From Mycolicibacterium austroafricanum (GTDB lineage: Bacteria; Actinomycetota; Actinomycetes; Mycobacteriales; Mycobacteriaceae), in contig NZ_HG964452.1 in assembly GCF_000612725.1 (NCBI RefSeq), positions 624,540 through 688,539 of the forward strand: a stretch of 64,000 nt of DNA. Reading direction: 5' to 3'. Below, in pieces: positions 44,086 through 53,861 of this stretch. Each line of letters opens with the position of its first letter. Within the stretch, counting starts at the first letter, position 1. Position numbers and translations under genes: made by a program. The notes under the pieces were generated by a model. That model was not told the DNA's origin, did not search any database, and saw nothing but the letters and a program-made list of their open reading frames with translations.

Positions 44086-44769
44086 TCAGACCACCTTGAC
44101 CTGGCCGGCATAGGTGACGATGTCCGACGTGTCCGTGGTGGAACCGGTCAACGTCGCGTACGACTGTAGGAACGACTGCCCGACGCAACCGTCGACCTTC
44201 ACCCGGAAGCCGGTCACGGTCACACGAACATCGCTGCCCTTGAAGCTCTTCTCCCCGACTGGCACCACGGTGACGGTTCCGGGGCGGAGGTTCACCTTCG
44301 CCTGGCCGTTGACGGGGAACTCCACCGCGCCGAGTACGGCGTTGGGCCCGATGTTGGGATTGGCGCCCACGGTGGCGAAAAGCTCCACCGGGCCGCCGAC
44401 GATGCCACAACCGATGCGATACCCCACCACGAGCGAGCCGCCGGACAGCTCGGTGCTTCCCGCCCCGGTCACGGTCCCGGTGAACGTCCCCCCGACGAGG
44501 TACTCCCGTGTGGTGAGCGCCGTCGTCAGGGGCGCCACGGGAACCTGCGTCTCGTCCCTGGCGGCCACGGTCAACTCCCAGCCGTCGGGAGTCGCGAGGT
44601 AGCCGGGCGGGGACGACGGCACAGCCGCCGGTGATGGCGGCAGCGCCGGGACCCCGTCGACCGCAGGCGGTGACCCGGGCTCCGGGGCCGGCTGTGCAAC
44701 TGCCCGCGGCATCGCGCCCACGGGCGCGAGCACACAGATCGCCGCCAGGACGAGCGACCATATCCGCAT
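44086..44769 (-). CDS. MspA-family porin-like protein (first copy)
   Basis: This 227-residue protein has an export signal (about residues 1-26), a Pro-rich linker to about residue 57 and an MspA-like domain: DGWELTVAARDETQVPV, REYLVGGTFTG, SLVVGYRIG, and LQSYATLTGSTTDTSDIVTY corresponding to the MspA C-terminal LRPFARLIASTGDSVTTY. Cys121 and Cys195 match the pair in the second copy and may form a disulphide. It heads a five-gene operon whose products all appear exported. ATG 44769 is preceded by GGAAGG at nine bases. Confidence 0.82.
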   Translation of the reverse strand: MRIWSLVLAAICVLAPVGAMPRAVAQPAPEPGSPPAVDGVPALPPSPAAVPSSPPGYLATPDGWELTVAARDETQVPVAPLTTALTTREYLVGGTFTGTVTGAGSTELSGGSLVVGYRIGCGIVGGPVELFATVGANPNIGPNAVLGAVEFPVNGQAKVNLRPGTVTVVPVGEKSFKGSDVRVTVTGFRVKVDGCVGQSFLQSYATLTGSTTDTSDIVTYAGQVKVV

Positions 44770-44990
44770 TTACCGGGGCCTTCCGACGCGTCAATTCCGT
44801 TGAATGATCACGCCAGAGGGTTTCCGGACAGCAAACGGACGAAGAATTGTCCGGTCAGGCTTCGCCCGCCGAACGGCCTTTCACGCGCTCCCTGCTCATC
44901 ATCGGAAGTTCATCATCGTGACCGTTTGACCGTCGATGGTGAACCTCCGTTCCATCCGATGACGGGAGGCCGGTCATTTCGGGTATCCGG

Positions 44991-45458
44991 GTGCTCACCG
45001 CGACGGCGGTCCTGTGCAGTGCGCTGGGTTCCGGTGCAGCGACTGGGCCGACCGCGTCGGCGCAACCCGCGCAGGCGCCCGCCGAGGCGATCGCGGCATG
45101 CACGCAGTTCGCTCGCGCCCTGGACCTCGCATCGCTGACCTACTCCGGGTTCGCCAACGTGATCGCACTCGGAGAGGTGTATCCCGACTACTCCGACCCG
45201 CTCGTGTCCTCCACCAACACCTCCGGCAGGACGGGACTGCGGGCGGCCGTGAGCACGGCGTTGTCGGCATCGCGGACGCCCGGGCTGGCACCCCAGCTCG
45301 CGGCGCCCATGCGATCCTGGGCGCTGGCCGCGACGAAACTGCTGTTGCTGATGGGCCTGCGCGCCGATGTCGACCGCTTCAATGCGGCAGCAGCCCAGGT
45401 GAACGAGGACACCGAGAACGCGCAACGGGCTTGCGCGGAAGCGGGAACGCGCGCCTGA
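44991..45458 (+). CDS. Small secreted helical protein, unknown function
   Basis: About 155 residues from GTG 44991: a hydrophobic Ala-rich export signal (to about residue 26), then a helical mature part with Cys at CTQFARALDLA and near the C-terminus at RACAEAG, a possible disulphide. The GTG has no Shine-Dalgarno at normal distance. GGGAGG (44964-44969) lies six bases before an in-frame ATT at 44976, which would add ISGIR and restore a positive N-region to the signal. ATT is a rare start; the true start may be either. Divergent from the MspA-like operon, and 20 bases ahead of the next gene. Confidence 0.7.
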   Translation: MLTATAVLCSALGSGAATGPTASAQPAQAPAEAIAACTQFARALDLASLTYSGFANVIALGEVYPDYSDPLVSSTNTSGRTGLRAAVSTALSASRTPGLAPQLAAPMRSWALAATKLLLLMGLRADVDRFNAAAAQVNEDTENAQRACAEAGTRA

Positions 45459-45466
45459 CGGGACGG

Positions 45467-45478
45467 CACACTGATTCC
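45467..45478 (+). promoter_or_regulatory. Putative leaderless promoter of the Rv0897c-like gene
   Basis: CACACT (45467-45472) is followed by six bases and ATG 45479. No Shine-Dalgarno is seen. The box is within the 20 bases after the preceding stop, so independent transcription is possible. Confidence 0.35.
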
Positions 45479-47029
45479 ATGTCAGAGGGACGCGTCGACA
45501 CCGTCATTGTCGGGGGCGGACACAACGGCCTGGTGGCCGCCGCGTACCTGGCCAAGGCCGGCCGCAGTGTCCGGGTTCTCGAGCGTCTCGGCCATGTCGG
45601 CGGCGCGGCGGTTTCGCTGTATCCGTTCGACGGGATCGACGCCCGACTGTCCCGCTACTCGTATCTGGTCAGCCTGCTGCCGCGGCGCATCGTCGACGAC
45701 CTCGGCGCGCGGATCAGGCTGGCGCGGCGGCGGTACTCGTCCTACACGCCCGACCCGTCCGACGGCGGCCGCAGCGGCCTGCTGATCGGACCGGAATCGA
45801 CGTTCGGGGCCGTCGGCGCCGCCGCAGACGAGGCCGGTTTCGGCGAGTTCTACCGGCAGTGCGCAACGGTCACCTCCGCGCTGTGGCCGACGCTGACCGA
45901 GCCGCTGCGCACCCGGTCGGAGGCGCACCGCGCAGTGGTCGGCGCCGGAGGCCGCGACGCGTGGCAGTGGATGATCGAGCGTCCGCTGGCCGAGGCGATC
46001 ACCTCGGCCGTGGGCGACGATCTCGTCCGCGGTGTGATGGCGACAGACGCGTTGATCGGAACGTTCGCCCGGCTCGACGAGGAATCCCTGGTGCAGAACC
46101 GGTGCTTCCTCTACCACCTGATCGGCGGCGGCACCGGCGACTGGGACGTGCCCATCGGCGGGATGGGGGCGGTCAGCGAGGCGATGGCGGCCGCCGCCAC
46201 CGGCTTCGGCGCCGAGATCGTCACCGGCGCAGACGTTTACGCGATCGACCCGGAGGGCCAGGTGCGCTACCGGTGTGCCGACGACGAACATGTCGTGGCC
46301 GCCCGGCACATCCTCGCCAACGTGACGCCCGCGGTGCTGGCCCGCCTGCTCGGGGAGGCCGAACCCGAACTCGCCCCCGGCGCGCAGGTCAAGGTCAACC
46401 TGATGCTCACCCGGTTGCCGCGACTGCGCGACGAAAGTGTCACCCCGGAACAGGCTTTCGGCGGCACCTTTCACATCAACGAGACCTACCGTCAACTCGA
46501 CGCCGCCTACCGGCAGGCGGCCGCCGGTTCGGTGCCCGATCCGCTGCCGTGCGAGATCTACTGCCACACCCTGGCCGACCCGACGATCCTGTCCGATTCG
46601 TTGCGGGCCGCGGGCGCACACACGCTGACGGTGTTCGGCCTGCACACCCCGCACAGCCCGGCCGACTCGGCCACCCCTGACCGGCTGCGCGACACTCTGA
46701 CCTCGGCGGTGCTGACCTCGTTGAACTCTGTTCTGGCCGAGCCGATTCAGGACGTCATCATGCAGGACTCGTCGGGCCGGTTGTGCATCGAGGCCAAGAC
46801 GACGTCGGACCTCGACGATGCCCTGGGTATGACCGACGGCAACATCTTCCACGGCGCGCTGTCGTGGCCGTTCGTCGAGGACGACGAGCCGCTCGCGACG
46901 CCGGCCCAGCGATGGGGTGTCGCCACCGCGCACGATCGAATTCTGTTGTGCGGGTCCGGTTCCCGTCGGGGCGGAGCCGTGTCGGGCATTGGTGGCCACA
47001 ACGCGGCGATGGCGGTGCTGGAGCGCTAA
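45479..47029 (+). CDS. FAD/NAD(P)-dependent oxidoreductase, phytoene-dehydrogenase-like (Rv0897c)
   Basis: This 516-residue flavoprotein begins with the dinucleotide-binding motif VIVGGGHNGLVAAAYLAKAGRSVRVLE, typical of amine-oxidase/phytoene-desaturase-like proteins. It ends with the second FAD signature (LLCGSGSRRGGAVSGIGGHNAA). Context and length match Rv0897c, between the Rv0898c-like and gltA2 genes. The substrate in mycobacteria is unknown; carotenoid desaturation is only a family analogy. ATG 45479 is used because it starts just before the first strand and has a leaderless-type box. Confidence 0.88.
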   Translation: MSEGRVDTVIVGGGHNGLVAAAYLAKAGRSVRVLERLGHVGGAAVSLYPFDGIDARLSRYSYLVSLLPRRIVDDLGARIRLARRRYSSYTPDPSDGGRSGLLIGPESTFGAVGAAADEAGFGEFYRQCATVTSALWPTLTEPLRTRSEAHRAVVGAGGRDAWQWMIERPLAEAITSAVGDDLVRGVMATDALIGTFARLDEESLVQNRCFLYHLIGGGTGDWDVPIGGMGAVSEAMAAAATGFGAEIVTGADVYAIDPEGQVRYRCADDEHVVAARHILANVTPAVLARLLGEAEPELAPGAQVKVNLMLTRLPRLRDESVTPEQAFGGTFHINETYRQLDAAYRQAAAGSVPDPLPCEIYCHTLADPTILSDSLRAAGAHTLTVFGLHTPHSPADSATPDRLRDTLTSAVLTSLNSVLAEPIQDVIMQDSSGRLCIEAKTTSDLDDALGMTDGNIFHGALSWPFVEDDEPLATPAQRWGVATAHDRILLCGSGSRRGGAVSGIGGHNAAMAVLER

Positions 47030-47445
47030 CCCGCGTCGAGTTTGTCCAGGATGACGCGCAGAGCGGCGAGGTCGTCGTCGCCGAGGGCGGCCAGCATGTC
47101 CGGGGCCGGATCGTGCACGGCGTCGATGGCTCGGAGGGTATCGCGACCCGCCTCGGTCAGCGACACCGTCTTGCACCGCCGGTTCGACGGATCGACGGTG
47201 CGCACGACCAGCCCGCGCTGCTCCAGGTCGTTGACCGCGACCGTGGCTGCCGGGGCGTCGATGGTCGCGGCCTCGGCCAACTGTTTGACCGACATCGGCG
47301 TCTTGCTCAGCCGCTTGAGAATTCGAATCCTGCTGAACGGCAGGCCCGATTGTTCCACGACCGCGCGCTTCCACCCGTCGCGGTGGTCGAGCACCAGTGA
47401 GGCGAGGTCGCGCCAGACGTCGTCGGCGAGCGGGTTACCGGACAT
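47026..47445 (-). CDS. MarR-family transcriptional regulator
   Basis: This 139-residue protein has a winged helix-turn-helix: LKRLSKTPMSVKQLAEAATIDAPAATVAVNDLEQRGLVVRTVDPSNRRCKTVSLTEAG, the typical MarR block with DPSNRR in the wing. It probably binds phenolic or hydrophobic ligands and represses the overlapping MFS gene. The stop is at 47026, four bases inside the end of the convergent oxidoreductase gene. ATG 47445 is used; GTG 47454 three codons upstream is an alternative. It overlaps the 3' end of the MFS gene, so both come from one transcript. Confidence 0.9.
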   Translation of the reverse strand: MSGNPLADDVWRDLASLVLDHRDGWKRAVVEQSGLPFSRIRILKRLSKTPMSVKQLAEAATIDAPAATVAVNDLEQRGLVVRTVDPSNRRCKTVSLTEAGRDTLRAIDAVHDPAPDMLAALGDDDLAALRVILDKLDAG

Positions 47446-48892
47446 GGGCACCACCCACCGGTTCAGGCGCTCCCGACACCAGCGGCGCCAGTCGCTCGGC
47501 GGAGCGCAGCGCCCGCTGCGACGTCGCGAACAGGCCGAGGCCGAGGATCACCAGACCCAGGGCCATGCAGACGAACCACAGTGGCCGCGCGGCGGTCGCG
47601 AAGTCCGCACCACCGGTGGCCATCGCCGATCCCGCCAGCGAACCGCACAGCGCCACACCGATACTCACGCCGACCTGGCGGCTCGTCGAGGTCACCGCGG
47701 ACGCCGCGCCGGCCCGGTCGAGTGGCATCCCGCTGACGGCGGCATTCGTGACCGGCGCATTGACCATCGAGAAGCCGATACCGAAGACCGCGAACACCAT
47801 CAGCAGCGACCACACCGGCGTCGTCGCGGTCAGGAATGTCAGCATGGTCGCCGCGGCGGTGATCGTCACCCCGGCGATCACCAGGGACGGCCGCGCGCCA
47901 TAGCGGCCGACGAGGCGGCCGGACAACGGCGAGAAAAGCAGTGCCCCGATTGCAATCGGCAGGTAGATCAGACCGGTGTGCATCGCCGAGAAGCCGCGTT
48001 CGCCCTGCAGGTAGAGCGACATCAGGAACAGGAACGCCCCCCACGCGGCGAAAGCGCTGATCGCGATGACCGTCGCCGTCGTGAACGGGATGCTGCGGAA
48101 GAAGCGCAGATCCAGGAACGGGTCGTGGCGCCGCGATTCGAAGCGCAGGAATGCGACCAGGGCCAGCGCCACGACAACGGCCGCCACCACCACCCGCGGA
48201 TTGGTCCAGCCCAGCACCGGACCCTCGATCAGCGTGAAGACGGTGCCGAACAGGAACATGATCGCCAGTCCCTGACCGATCGGATCGACGTTGCGCATGG
48301 TCTGCGATTTCGACTCGGGCACAAAGATCGCGGTGAGAAGAATGGCCGCGGCGCAGATCGGCAGGTTGATCCAGAACACCGACCGCCAGCCGATGGTGTC
48401 GATCAGCAGGCCGCCGACGATCGGGCCCGCCGCCATCGAGATGCCGGTCACCCCGCCCCAGATGCCCAGCGCCCGGGCACGCTCCACCGGCTGGGTGAAG
48501 ATCTGCGAAATGATGGACAGCGCAACAGGATTGAGCATCGATCCGCCGATGCCCTGTAGCAGACGGGCGCCGATCAGCGCGTCGATGGTGGGCGCCAGGC
48601 TGCAGGCCAGTGACCCGAGCGCGAAGACCGCGAGGCCGATCTGGAAGACCCGCCTGCGCCCGAACCGGTCTCCGGTGGCGCCCGAGAGCATGAGCAGCGA
48701 GGCGAGCACGAGGGTGTAGACGTCGACCACCCACTGCATCTGCGCGGGTGTCGCGGACAGATCGTCGCGTATCGACGGGATGGCGACGTTGACGATGGTC
48801 GCGTCCATCGACACGATGAGCAGGCTCAGGCAGCAGGACACCAGGATGATGGCCTTGCGCCTGGGCGTCATCGCGCCAACGGTTGTGTTCAC
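47435..48892 (-). CDS. MFS drug efflux transporter (DHA2, EmrB/QacA type)
   Basis: This 485-residue protein has the 14-helix layout of DHA2 exporters. Motif A is GDRFGRRRVF and motif C is GGVTGISMAAGPIVGG; the C-terminal helices follow after RQVGVSIGVALCG. It should use the proton gradient to export hydrophobic or cationic compounds. GTG 48892 is supported by CACAAT ending six bases upstream and has no Shine-Dalgarno. An inverted repeat overlaps the -10 and the start codon. The downstream MarR gene overlaps by 11 bases and is the obvious regulator. Confidence 0.92.
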   Translation of the reverse strand: MNTTVGAMTPRRKAIILVSCCLSLLIVSMDATIVNVAIPSIRDDLSATPAQMQWVVDVYTLVLASLLMLSGATGDRFGRRRVFQIGLAVFALGSLACSLAPTIDALIGARLLQGIGGSMLNPVALSIISQIFTQPVERARALGIWGGVTGISMAAGPIVGGLLIDTIGWRSVFWINLPICAAAILLTAIFVPESKSQTMRNVDPIGQGLAIMFLFGTVFTLIEGPVLGWTNPRVVVAAVVVALALVAFLRFESRRHDPFLDLRFFRSIPFTTATVIAISAFAAWGAFLFLMSLYLQGERGFSAMHTGLIYLPIAIGALLFSPLSGRLVGRYGARPSLVIAGVTITAAATMLTFLTATTPVWSLLMVFAVFGIGFSMVNAPVTNAAVSGMPLDRAGAASAVTSTSRQVGVSIGVALCGSLAGSAMATGGADFATAARPLWFVCMALGLVILGLGLFATSQRALRSAERLAPLVSGAPEPVGGAHVR

Positions 48893-48906
48893 ACAACTAT
48901 TGTGAA
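48886..48906 (-). promoter_or_regulatory. Operator/promoter of the MFS-MarR operon
   Basis: The palindrome CACAA-TAG-TTGTG (48904-48892 on the minus strand), with flanking GTTT and GAAC, covers the -10-like CACAAT and reaches the GTG start. CACAAT ends six bases before GTG, so the mRNA is probably leaderless. A MarR dimer here would block RNA polymerase. Confidence 0.55.
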
Positions 48907-48940
48907 ACTACAACCGTCTGCTTGGCAAGTCCGCTCCCGT

Positions 48941-49116
48941 GTGACGTTCGCCGGGCACGAGCGTGCGTCATCTGTGACGTTCACCGGGCACGAGCGTGCG
49001 TCATCTCGGTGATGTTCACCGGGCACGAGCGTGCGTCATCTCGGTGATGTTTGAGGCGTGTCGGCCTCAGACACGCACGCTCGCGGGAATGTTCGCGGGA
49101 ATGCTCGCGGGAATGT
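48941..49116. repeat. Tandem repeats: three 33-bp units plus three 12-bp units
   Basis: Units GTGACGTTC..GGGCACGAGCG.. occur at 48941-48973, 48974-49006 and 49009-49041, with a partial fourth from 49044. Three 12-base units TCGCGGGAATGY fill 49081-49116, ending two bases before the gltA2 stop codon. Nothing else codes in this 226-base interval. The larger units share the near-palindrome GCACGAGCGTGC. Confidence 0.85.
49056..49076 (-). terminator. Stem-loop downstream of gltA2 (possible terminator)
   Basis: GCGTGTC (49056-49062) pairs perfectly with GACACGC (49070-49076) around a seven-base loop, 43 bases after gltA2. No T-run follows, as often in mycobacteria, so this may be a Rho-linked or processing structure. 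Confidence 0.35.
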
Positions 49117-49118
49117 CT

Positions 49119-50423
<1,305 letters not shown>

Positions 50424-50528
50424 TGGGATCCCTTCATGTCTGTCGGGTCAATCGCGCAAGTCGCGGAGTCTGCCTACAGAAGGTAGTCGCATTCCAGCAG
50501 TGACGCCCGCGGGGGGCGGGTACACCCG

Positions 50529-51170
50529 TCACACGGGCTGCACGACACCGGCGATTTCCCCCGCGAACTCCGCATAGGTTGCCTCGACCGCCGCGATGAC
50601 GTCGTCGACGCCGAAGTCGACGGCGCTGCGGCACACGTCCTGCAACGCCGTCATCAGCACCACACCCCACACCGCCGCGACGAGCTTGACCCGCCGGTCG
50701 TCGACCGTGGCACCCATCCGCTCGGCGACCACCGCGTCGACGGGCCCGGCCCGGTAGCCGACGGCAGCCTGCCGCAACGTGGGCGACGACACGATGATCC
50801 GCAGGATCTGCAGCAGGCGCTGCGCCGACAGCGCGCCCGGGGGCGCCAGCTTGGAGGCCTCGGCCATCGCCACGTAGGCGCGCCGCAGCGCTTCCATGTG
50901 GGGCAGATACCGGGGCTGGCGAACCAGTTCGACGGCCGTGTGGACGAGCACCTCGTCGATGAGTGCGAGGGCGATGGCGTCCTTGGTGGCGAAATAGCGG
51001 CTGAACGTCCTGGGCGACACCTCCGCGACGTGGGCGATCTGGTCGACGGTGGTGGCGTCGTAGCCCTGACGGTCGCACAGGCCCACCGCGGCGTCGATCA
51101 GCGTGGCACGGGTGCGGCGCTTCTTACGCTCGCGCAAACCGAGAGCCGGCTCCCCCCACGATTCAGCCAC
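50529..51170 (-). CDS. TetR-family transcriptional regulator
   Basis: This 213-residue protein has an N-terminal TetR helix-turn-helix: TRATLIDAAVGLCDRQGYDATTVDQIAHVAEVSPRTFSRYFATKDAIA. The rest is helical ligand-binding domain without recognisable specificity. GTG 51170 has TAGCAT ending seven bases upstream, consistent with a leaderless transcript. It lies between gltA2 and pdxH on the same strand; 105 bases separate it from gltA2 and 145 from pdxH, so the target is not obvious. This gene is not part of the Rv0889c-Rv0896 core as I recall it. Confidence 0.9.
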   Translation of the reverse strand: MAESWGEPALGLRERKKRRTRATLIDAAVGLCDRQGYDATTVDQIAHVAEVSPRTFSRYFATKDAIALALIDEVLVHTAVELVRQPRYLPHMEALRRAYVAMAEASKLAPPGALSAQRLLQILRIIVSSPTLRQAAVGYRAGPVDAVVAERMGATVDDRRVKLVAAVWGVVLMTALQDVCRSAVDFGVDDVIAAVEATYAEFAGEIAGVVQPV

Positions 51171-51183
51171 GTCCCGGATGCTA
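51171..51183 (-). promoter_or_regulatory. Putative leaderless promoter of the TetR gene
   Basis: On the minus strand TAGCAT (51183-51178), seven bases, then GTG 51170. No Shine-Dalgarno is present. Confidence 0.45.
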
Positions 51184-51315
51184 TCCCGTCAGGCCACGCG
51201 CCGCGGGCGGAAACGGCACGTTAGGACGATTGTCGACAGAGATCATCGGTCCGGGCCGGTCGCGTCGTCGGCCACTGCGACGGGCCGCGCCGGCGCGCCC
51301 AGCAACCTCGTCCGG

Positions 51316-51984
51316 TCAGGGCTGCAGACGTTCGACCTGCCCGCCGCACACCCGGATCCTGTTGTGCACGCGGTTTTCCCGCCCCTGCCAGAATTCGACC
51401 ACCTCGGCGGCGATCAGATAGCCACCCCAGTGCGGCGGCACCGGAATCTCCTCGACGTCGGCGAACCGCTCGGTGACCTCGGTCAGTTGCTGCATCAGCG
51501 CGGCCCGTGACGCGATGGGCAGGCTCTGCTGGGACGCCCACGCCCCCAGCTGGGAGCCGCGCGGGCGCTTGCTCCAATAGTCGGCTGTCTCCTCCGCCGA
51601 CACCTTCGTGACGGCGCCGTGGACATGGACCTGGCGGCCGACCAGATACCACGGGAACGTCGCCGACGCGTAGGGCGCGGCGGCCAGCTGCCGACCTTTC
51701 TCCGAGTCGTAGTTCGTGTAGAAGGAGACGCCGGACGCGTCGACGCTCTTGCACAGCACGGTGCGGGTGACCGGCCTGCCCCGGTCGTCGACGGTGGCGA
51801 CCACCATCGCGTTCGGCTCCGCGGCGCCCGCCTGCTCCGCTTCGGCCATCCATTGGTGAAGAAGCGTGACCCATCCTGTGGCCGGGTCCGGGCCGAGCCA
51901 GTCGACGTCCAGGTCGCTGCTGCCGTCCTTCTCCACCGACCCGTATTCGACGCGCATCCGCGCCAGGTAATCAGAAGTGCCCAC
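51316..51984 (-). CDS. pdxH: Pyridoxamine 5'-phosphate oxidase
   Basis: This 222-residue FMN oxidase matches PdxH (M. tuberculosis Rv2607): [71 protein letters not shown] and [15 protein letters not shown], including FMN and PLP contacts. It makes pyridoxal 5'-phosphate from PNP or PMP. GTG 51984 is chosen since TAGCGT ends seven bases upstream and length then agrees with the family; frames further upstream are unconserved. It is divergent from citA by 67 bases. Confidence 0.93.
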   Translation of the reverse strand: MGTSDYLARMRVEYGSVEKDGSSDLDVDWLGPDPATGWVTLLHQWMAEAEQAGAAEPNAMVVATVDDRGRPVTRTVLCKSVDASGVSFYTNYDSEKGRQLAAAPYASATFPWYLVGRQVHVHGAVTKVSAEETADYWSKRPRGSQLGAWASQQSLPIASRAALMQQLTEVTERFADVEEIPVPPHWGGYLIAAEVVEFWQGRENRVHNRIRVCGGQVERLQP

Positions 51985-51997
51985 GCGCCAAACGCTA
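51985..51997 (-). promoter_or_regulatory. Putative leaderless promoter of pdxH
   Basis: On the minus strand TAGCGT (51997-51992), seven bases, then GTG 51984. This supports the chosen start. Confidence 0.45.
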
Positions 51998-52039
51998 CGC
52001 CGACCGGTGCCGGATGGTCGGCCCCGCCGACGTGGGTGC

Positions 52040-52051
52040 GACAATCTGCCC
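52040..52051 (+). promoter_or_regulatory. Putative leaderless promoter of citA
   Basis: GACAAT (52040-52045), six bases, then ATG 52052. No Shine-Dalgarno is present. The divergent pdxH promoter lies 42 bases to the left. Confidence 0.45.
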
Positions 52052-53167
52052 ATGACTGCGGCGTCGAAGGATTTCGTCCCTGGACTGGCCGGGGTGGTGG
52101 CGTTCGAGACCGAGATCGCCGAACCCGACAAGGATGGTGGGGCGCTGCGCTACCGCGGCGTCGACATCCAGGATCTGGTGAGCCACCGGGTCACCTTCGG
52201 CGACGTGTGGGGGCTCCTGGTCGACGGGCGCTTCGGCCGGGGACTGCCGCCCGCCGAGCCGTTCCCGCTGCCGATCCACAGCGGCGACGTCCGCGTCGAC
52301 GTGCAGGCCGGCCTGGCCATGCTGGCACCGATCTGGGGTTACCCGCCGATCCTCGACATCGAGGACGAGACCGCGCGCGACCAGCTCGCACGGGCCTCGG
52401 TGATGGCCCTGTCTTACGTCGCCCAGTCCGCGCGCGGCATCTACCAGCCGGCCGTGCCACAGCGGACCGTCGACGAATGCGACACGGTCACCGCACGTTT
52501 CATGACGCGCTGGCAGGGCGAGCCCGACCCGCGCCACATCGAGGCCATCGACGCGTACTGGGTGAGCGCCGCCGAACACGGCATGAACGCCTCCACCTTC
52601 ACCGCACGGGTCATCGCGTCCACGGGTGCGGACGTGGCCGCCGCGCTGTCGGGCGCGATCGGCGCGATGAGCGGCCCGCTGCACGGCGGCGCCCCCGCGC
52701 GCGTGATCCCGATGATCGAGGAGGCCGAGCGCACCGGCGACGCCCGGTCCGTCGTCAAGGGCATCCTGGACCGCAACGAGAAGCTGATGGGCTTCGGGCA
52801 CCGGGTGTACCGGGCCGAGGATCCGCGGGCGCGGGTGCTGCGCGCCACCGCCGAGCGCCTCCAGGCGCCGCGCTACGAAGTGGCGGCGGCGCTGGAACAG
52901 GCCGCGCTGACCGAGTTGCGCGAGCGCAGACCGGACCGGGCCATCGAGACCAACGTCGAGTTCTGGGCGGCGGTGATCCTGGACTTCGCCCAGGTCCCGC
53001 CGAAGATGATGCCCGCGATGTTCACCTGCGGCCGCACCGCGGGCTGGTGCGCCCACATCCTTGAGCAGAAGCGGCTCGGCAAGCTGGTCCGGCCGTCGGC
53101 GATCTACGTCGGCCCCGAGCCGCGCAGCCCGGAGGCGGTCGAGGGCTGGGACCTGCTCTCCCACTGA
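52052..53167 (+). CDS. citA: Citrate synthase CitA (second citrate synthase)
   Basis: This 371-residue protein matches Rv0889c in length and sequence style: [48 protein letters not shown] with the first His, [12 protein letters not shown] with the second, [15 protein letters not shown], and the Asp in NVEFWAAV. It is a citrate/methylcitrate synthase-type enzyme, shorter than GltA2. ATG 52052 is supported by GACAAT six bases upstream. Its TGA overlaps the next ATG (TGATG), so the DinB-like protein is co-translated. Confidence 0.93.
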   Translation: MTAASKDFVPGLAGVVAFETEIAEPDKDGGALRYRGVDIQDLVSHRVTFGDVWGLLVDGRFGRGLPPAEPFPLPIHSGDVRVDVQAGLAMLAPIWGYPPILDIEDETARDQLARASVMALSYVAQSARGIYQPAVPQRTVDECDTVTARFMTRWQGEPDPRHIEAIDAYWVSAAEHGMNASTFTARVIASTGADVAAALSGAIGAMSGPLHGGAPARVIPMIEEAERTGDARSVVKGILDRNEKLMGFGHRVYRAEDPRARVLRATAERLQAPRYEVAAALEQAALTELRERRPDRAIETNVEFWAAVILDFAQVPPKMMPAMFTCGRTAGWCAHILEQKRLGKLVRPSAIYVGPEPRSPEAVEGWDLLSH

Positions 53168-53781
53168 TGGCCGGGACCCGCGCGGTGTACGCCGCGGCCA
53201 CCGACTTCTTCACCGCGCTGGTTCGGCAGGTCCCGGACGACCGGTGGGACGACCCCGGCCTGGGCGAGTGGACCGTGCGCGACCTGATCGGTCATACGTC
53301 GCGGTCGCTGACGACGGTGAGCACGTACCTGAAGGCGCCGGCCCAGCGGGAAGACGTCGCCGACGCGGTCGACTACTACGTCAGGATGCACGAGTACTCC
53401 GCGGGCCTGGGCGCGGCCGCGATCGTCGAACGGGGCCGGCAGGCGGGCCGCGATCTTGGCGACGACCCCGTGGCCGCGATCGAGGCGCTGGCGTTGCGTG
53501 TGCAGACCGAGCTGGCCGCCGTCGAAGACCCGCTGATCGAGGTGATCGGCGGCCTGGGCATCCGGCTGAGCAGCTATCTGCCGACCCGGACCTTCGAACT
53601 CGCGGTGCACGGCCTGGACATCGGACGCGCCGTCGGGGTCGACTTCGAGCCGCCCGTCGAGGTGCTCACCGAGGCGACGGCGCTGGCGGCCCGCATCGGT
53701 GTCGCACTCGGGCACGGACCGACGGTATTGCGGGCGCTCACGGGACGCGGCGGGCTGCCTCCCGGTTTTTCCGTGGTCTGA
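53167..53781 (+). CDS. Maleylpyruvate isomerase N-terminal/DinB-like protein
   Basis: This 204-residue protein begins with a four-helix DinB/MPI-type domain: FFTALVRQVPDDRWDDPGLGEWTVRDLIGHTSRSLTT, where the GEWTVRDLIGH segment carries the family metal His. A second conserved His is in RTFELAVHGLDIGRAVG. Actinobacterial members act as mycothiol-dependent metalloenzymes; the substrate here is unknown. ATG 53167 overlaps the citA stop by one base. Its role with citA is not obvious and may be just operon neighbours. Confidence 0.85.
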   Translation: MAGTRAVYAAATDFFTALVRQVPDDRWDDPGLGEWTVRDLIGHTSRSLTTVSTYLKAPAQREDVADAVDYYVRMHEYSAGLGAAAIVERGRQAGRDLGDDPVAAIEALALRVQTELAAVEDPLIEVIGGLGIRLSSYLPTRTFELAVHGLDIGRAVGVDFEPPVEVLTEATALAARIGVALGHGPTVLRALTGRGGLPPGFSVV

Positions 53782-53861
53782 CCGCCCTGGGGCCGGGGCG
53801 CGATGAGTTTCTGATCGAGGGTGGGTCTGTACCGGCAGTCCACCTACCGTGAGGAGAAACC

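Noticed and set aside
45482..47374. 630-codon minus-strand frame opposite the Rv0897c-like gene
   Set aside because: It is low-complexity Arg/Gly/Asp-rich and unconserved in appearance, while the plus strand encodes two FAD motifs.
48941..49041. CRISPR-like array
   Set aside because: The units are directly adjacent or two bases apart, with no unique spacers and no cas genes; it is a tandem repeat.
50489..50500. Third copy of the palindromic element near the gltA2-TetR gap
   Set aside because: Only a 12-base half arm (GCATTCCAGCAG) matches; no second arm or loop follows, so it may be chance or a remnant.
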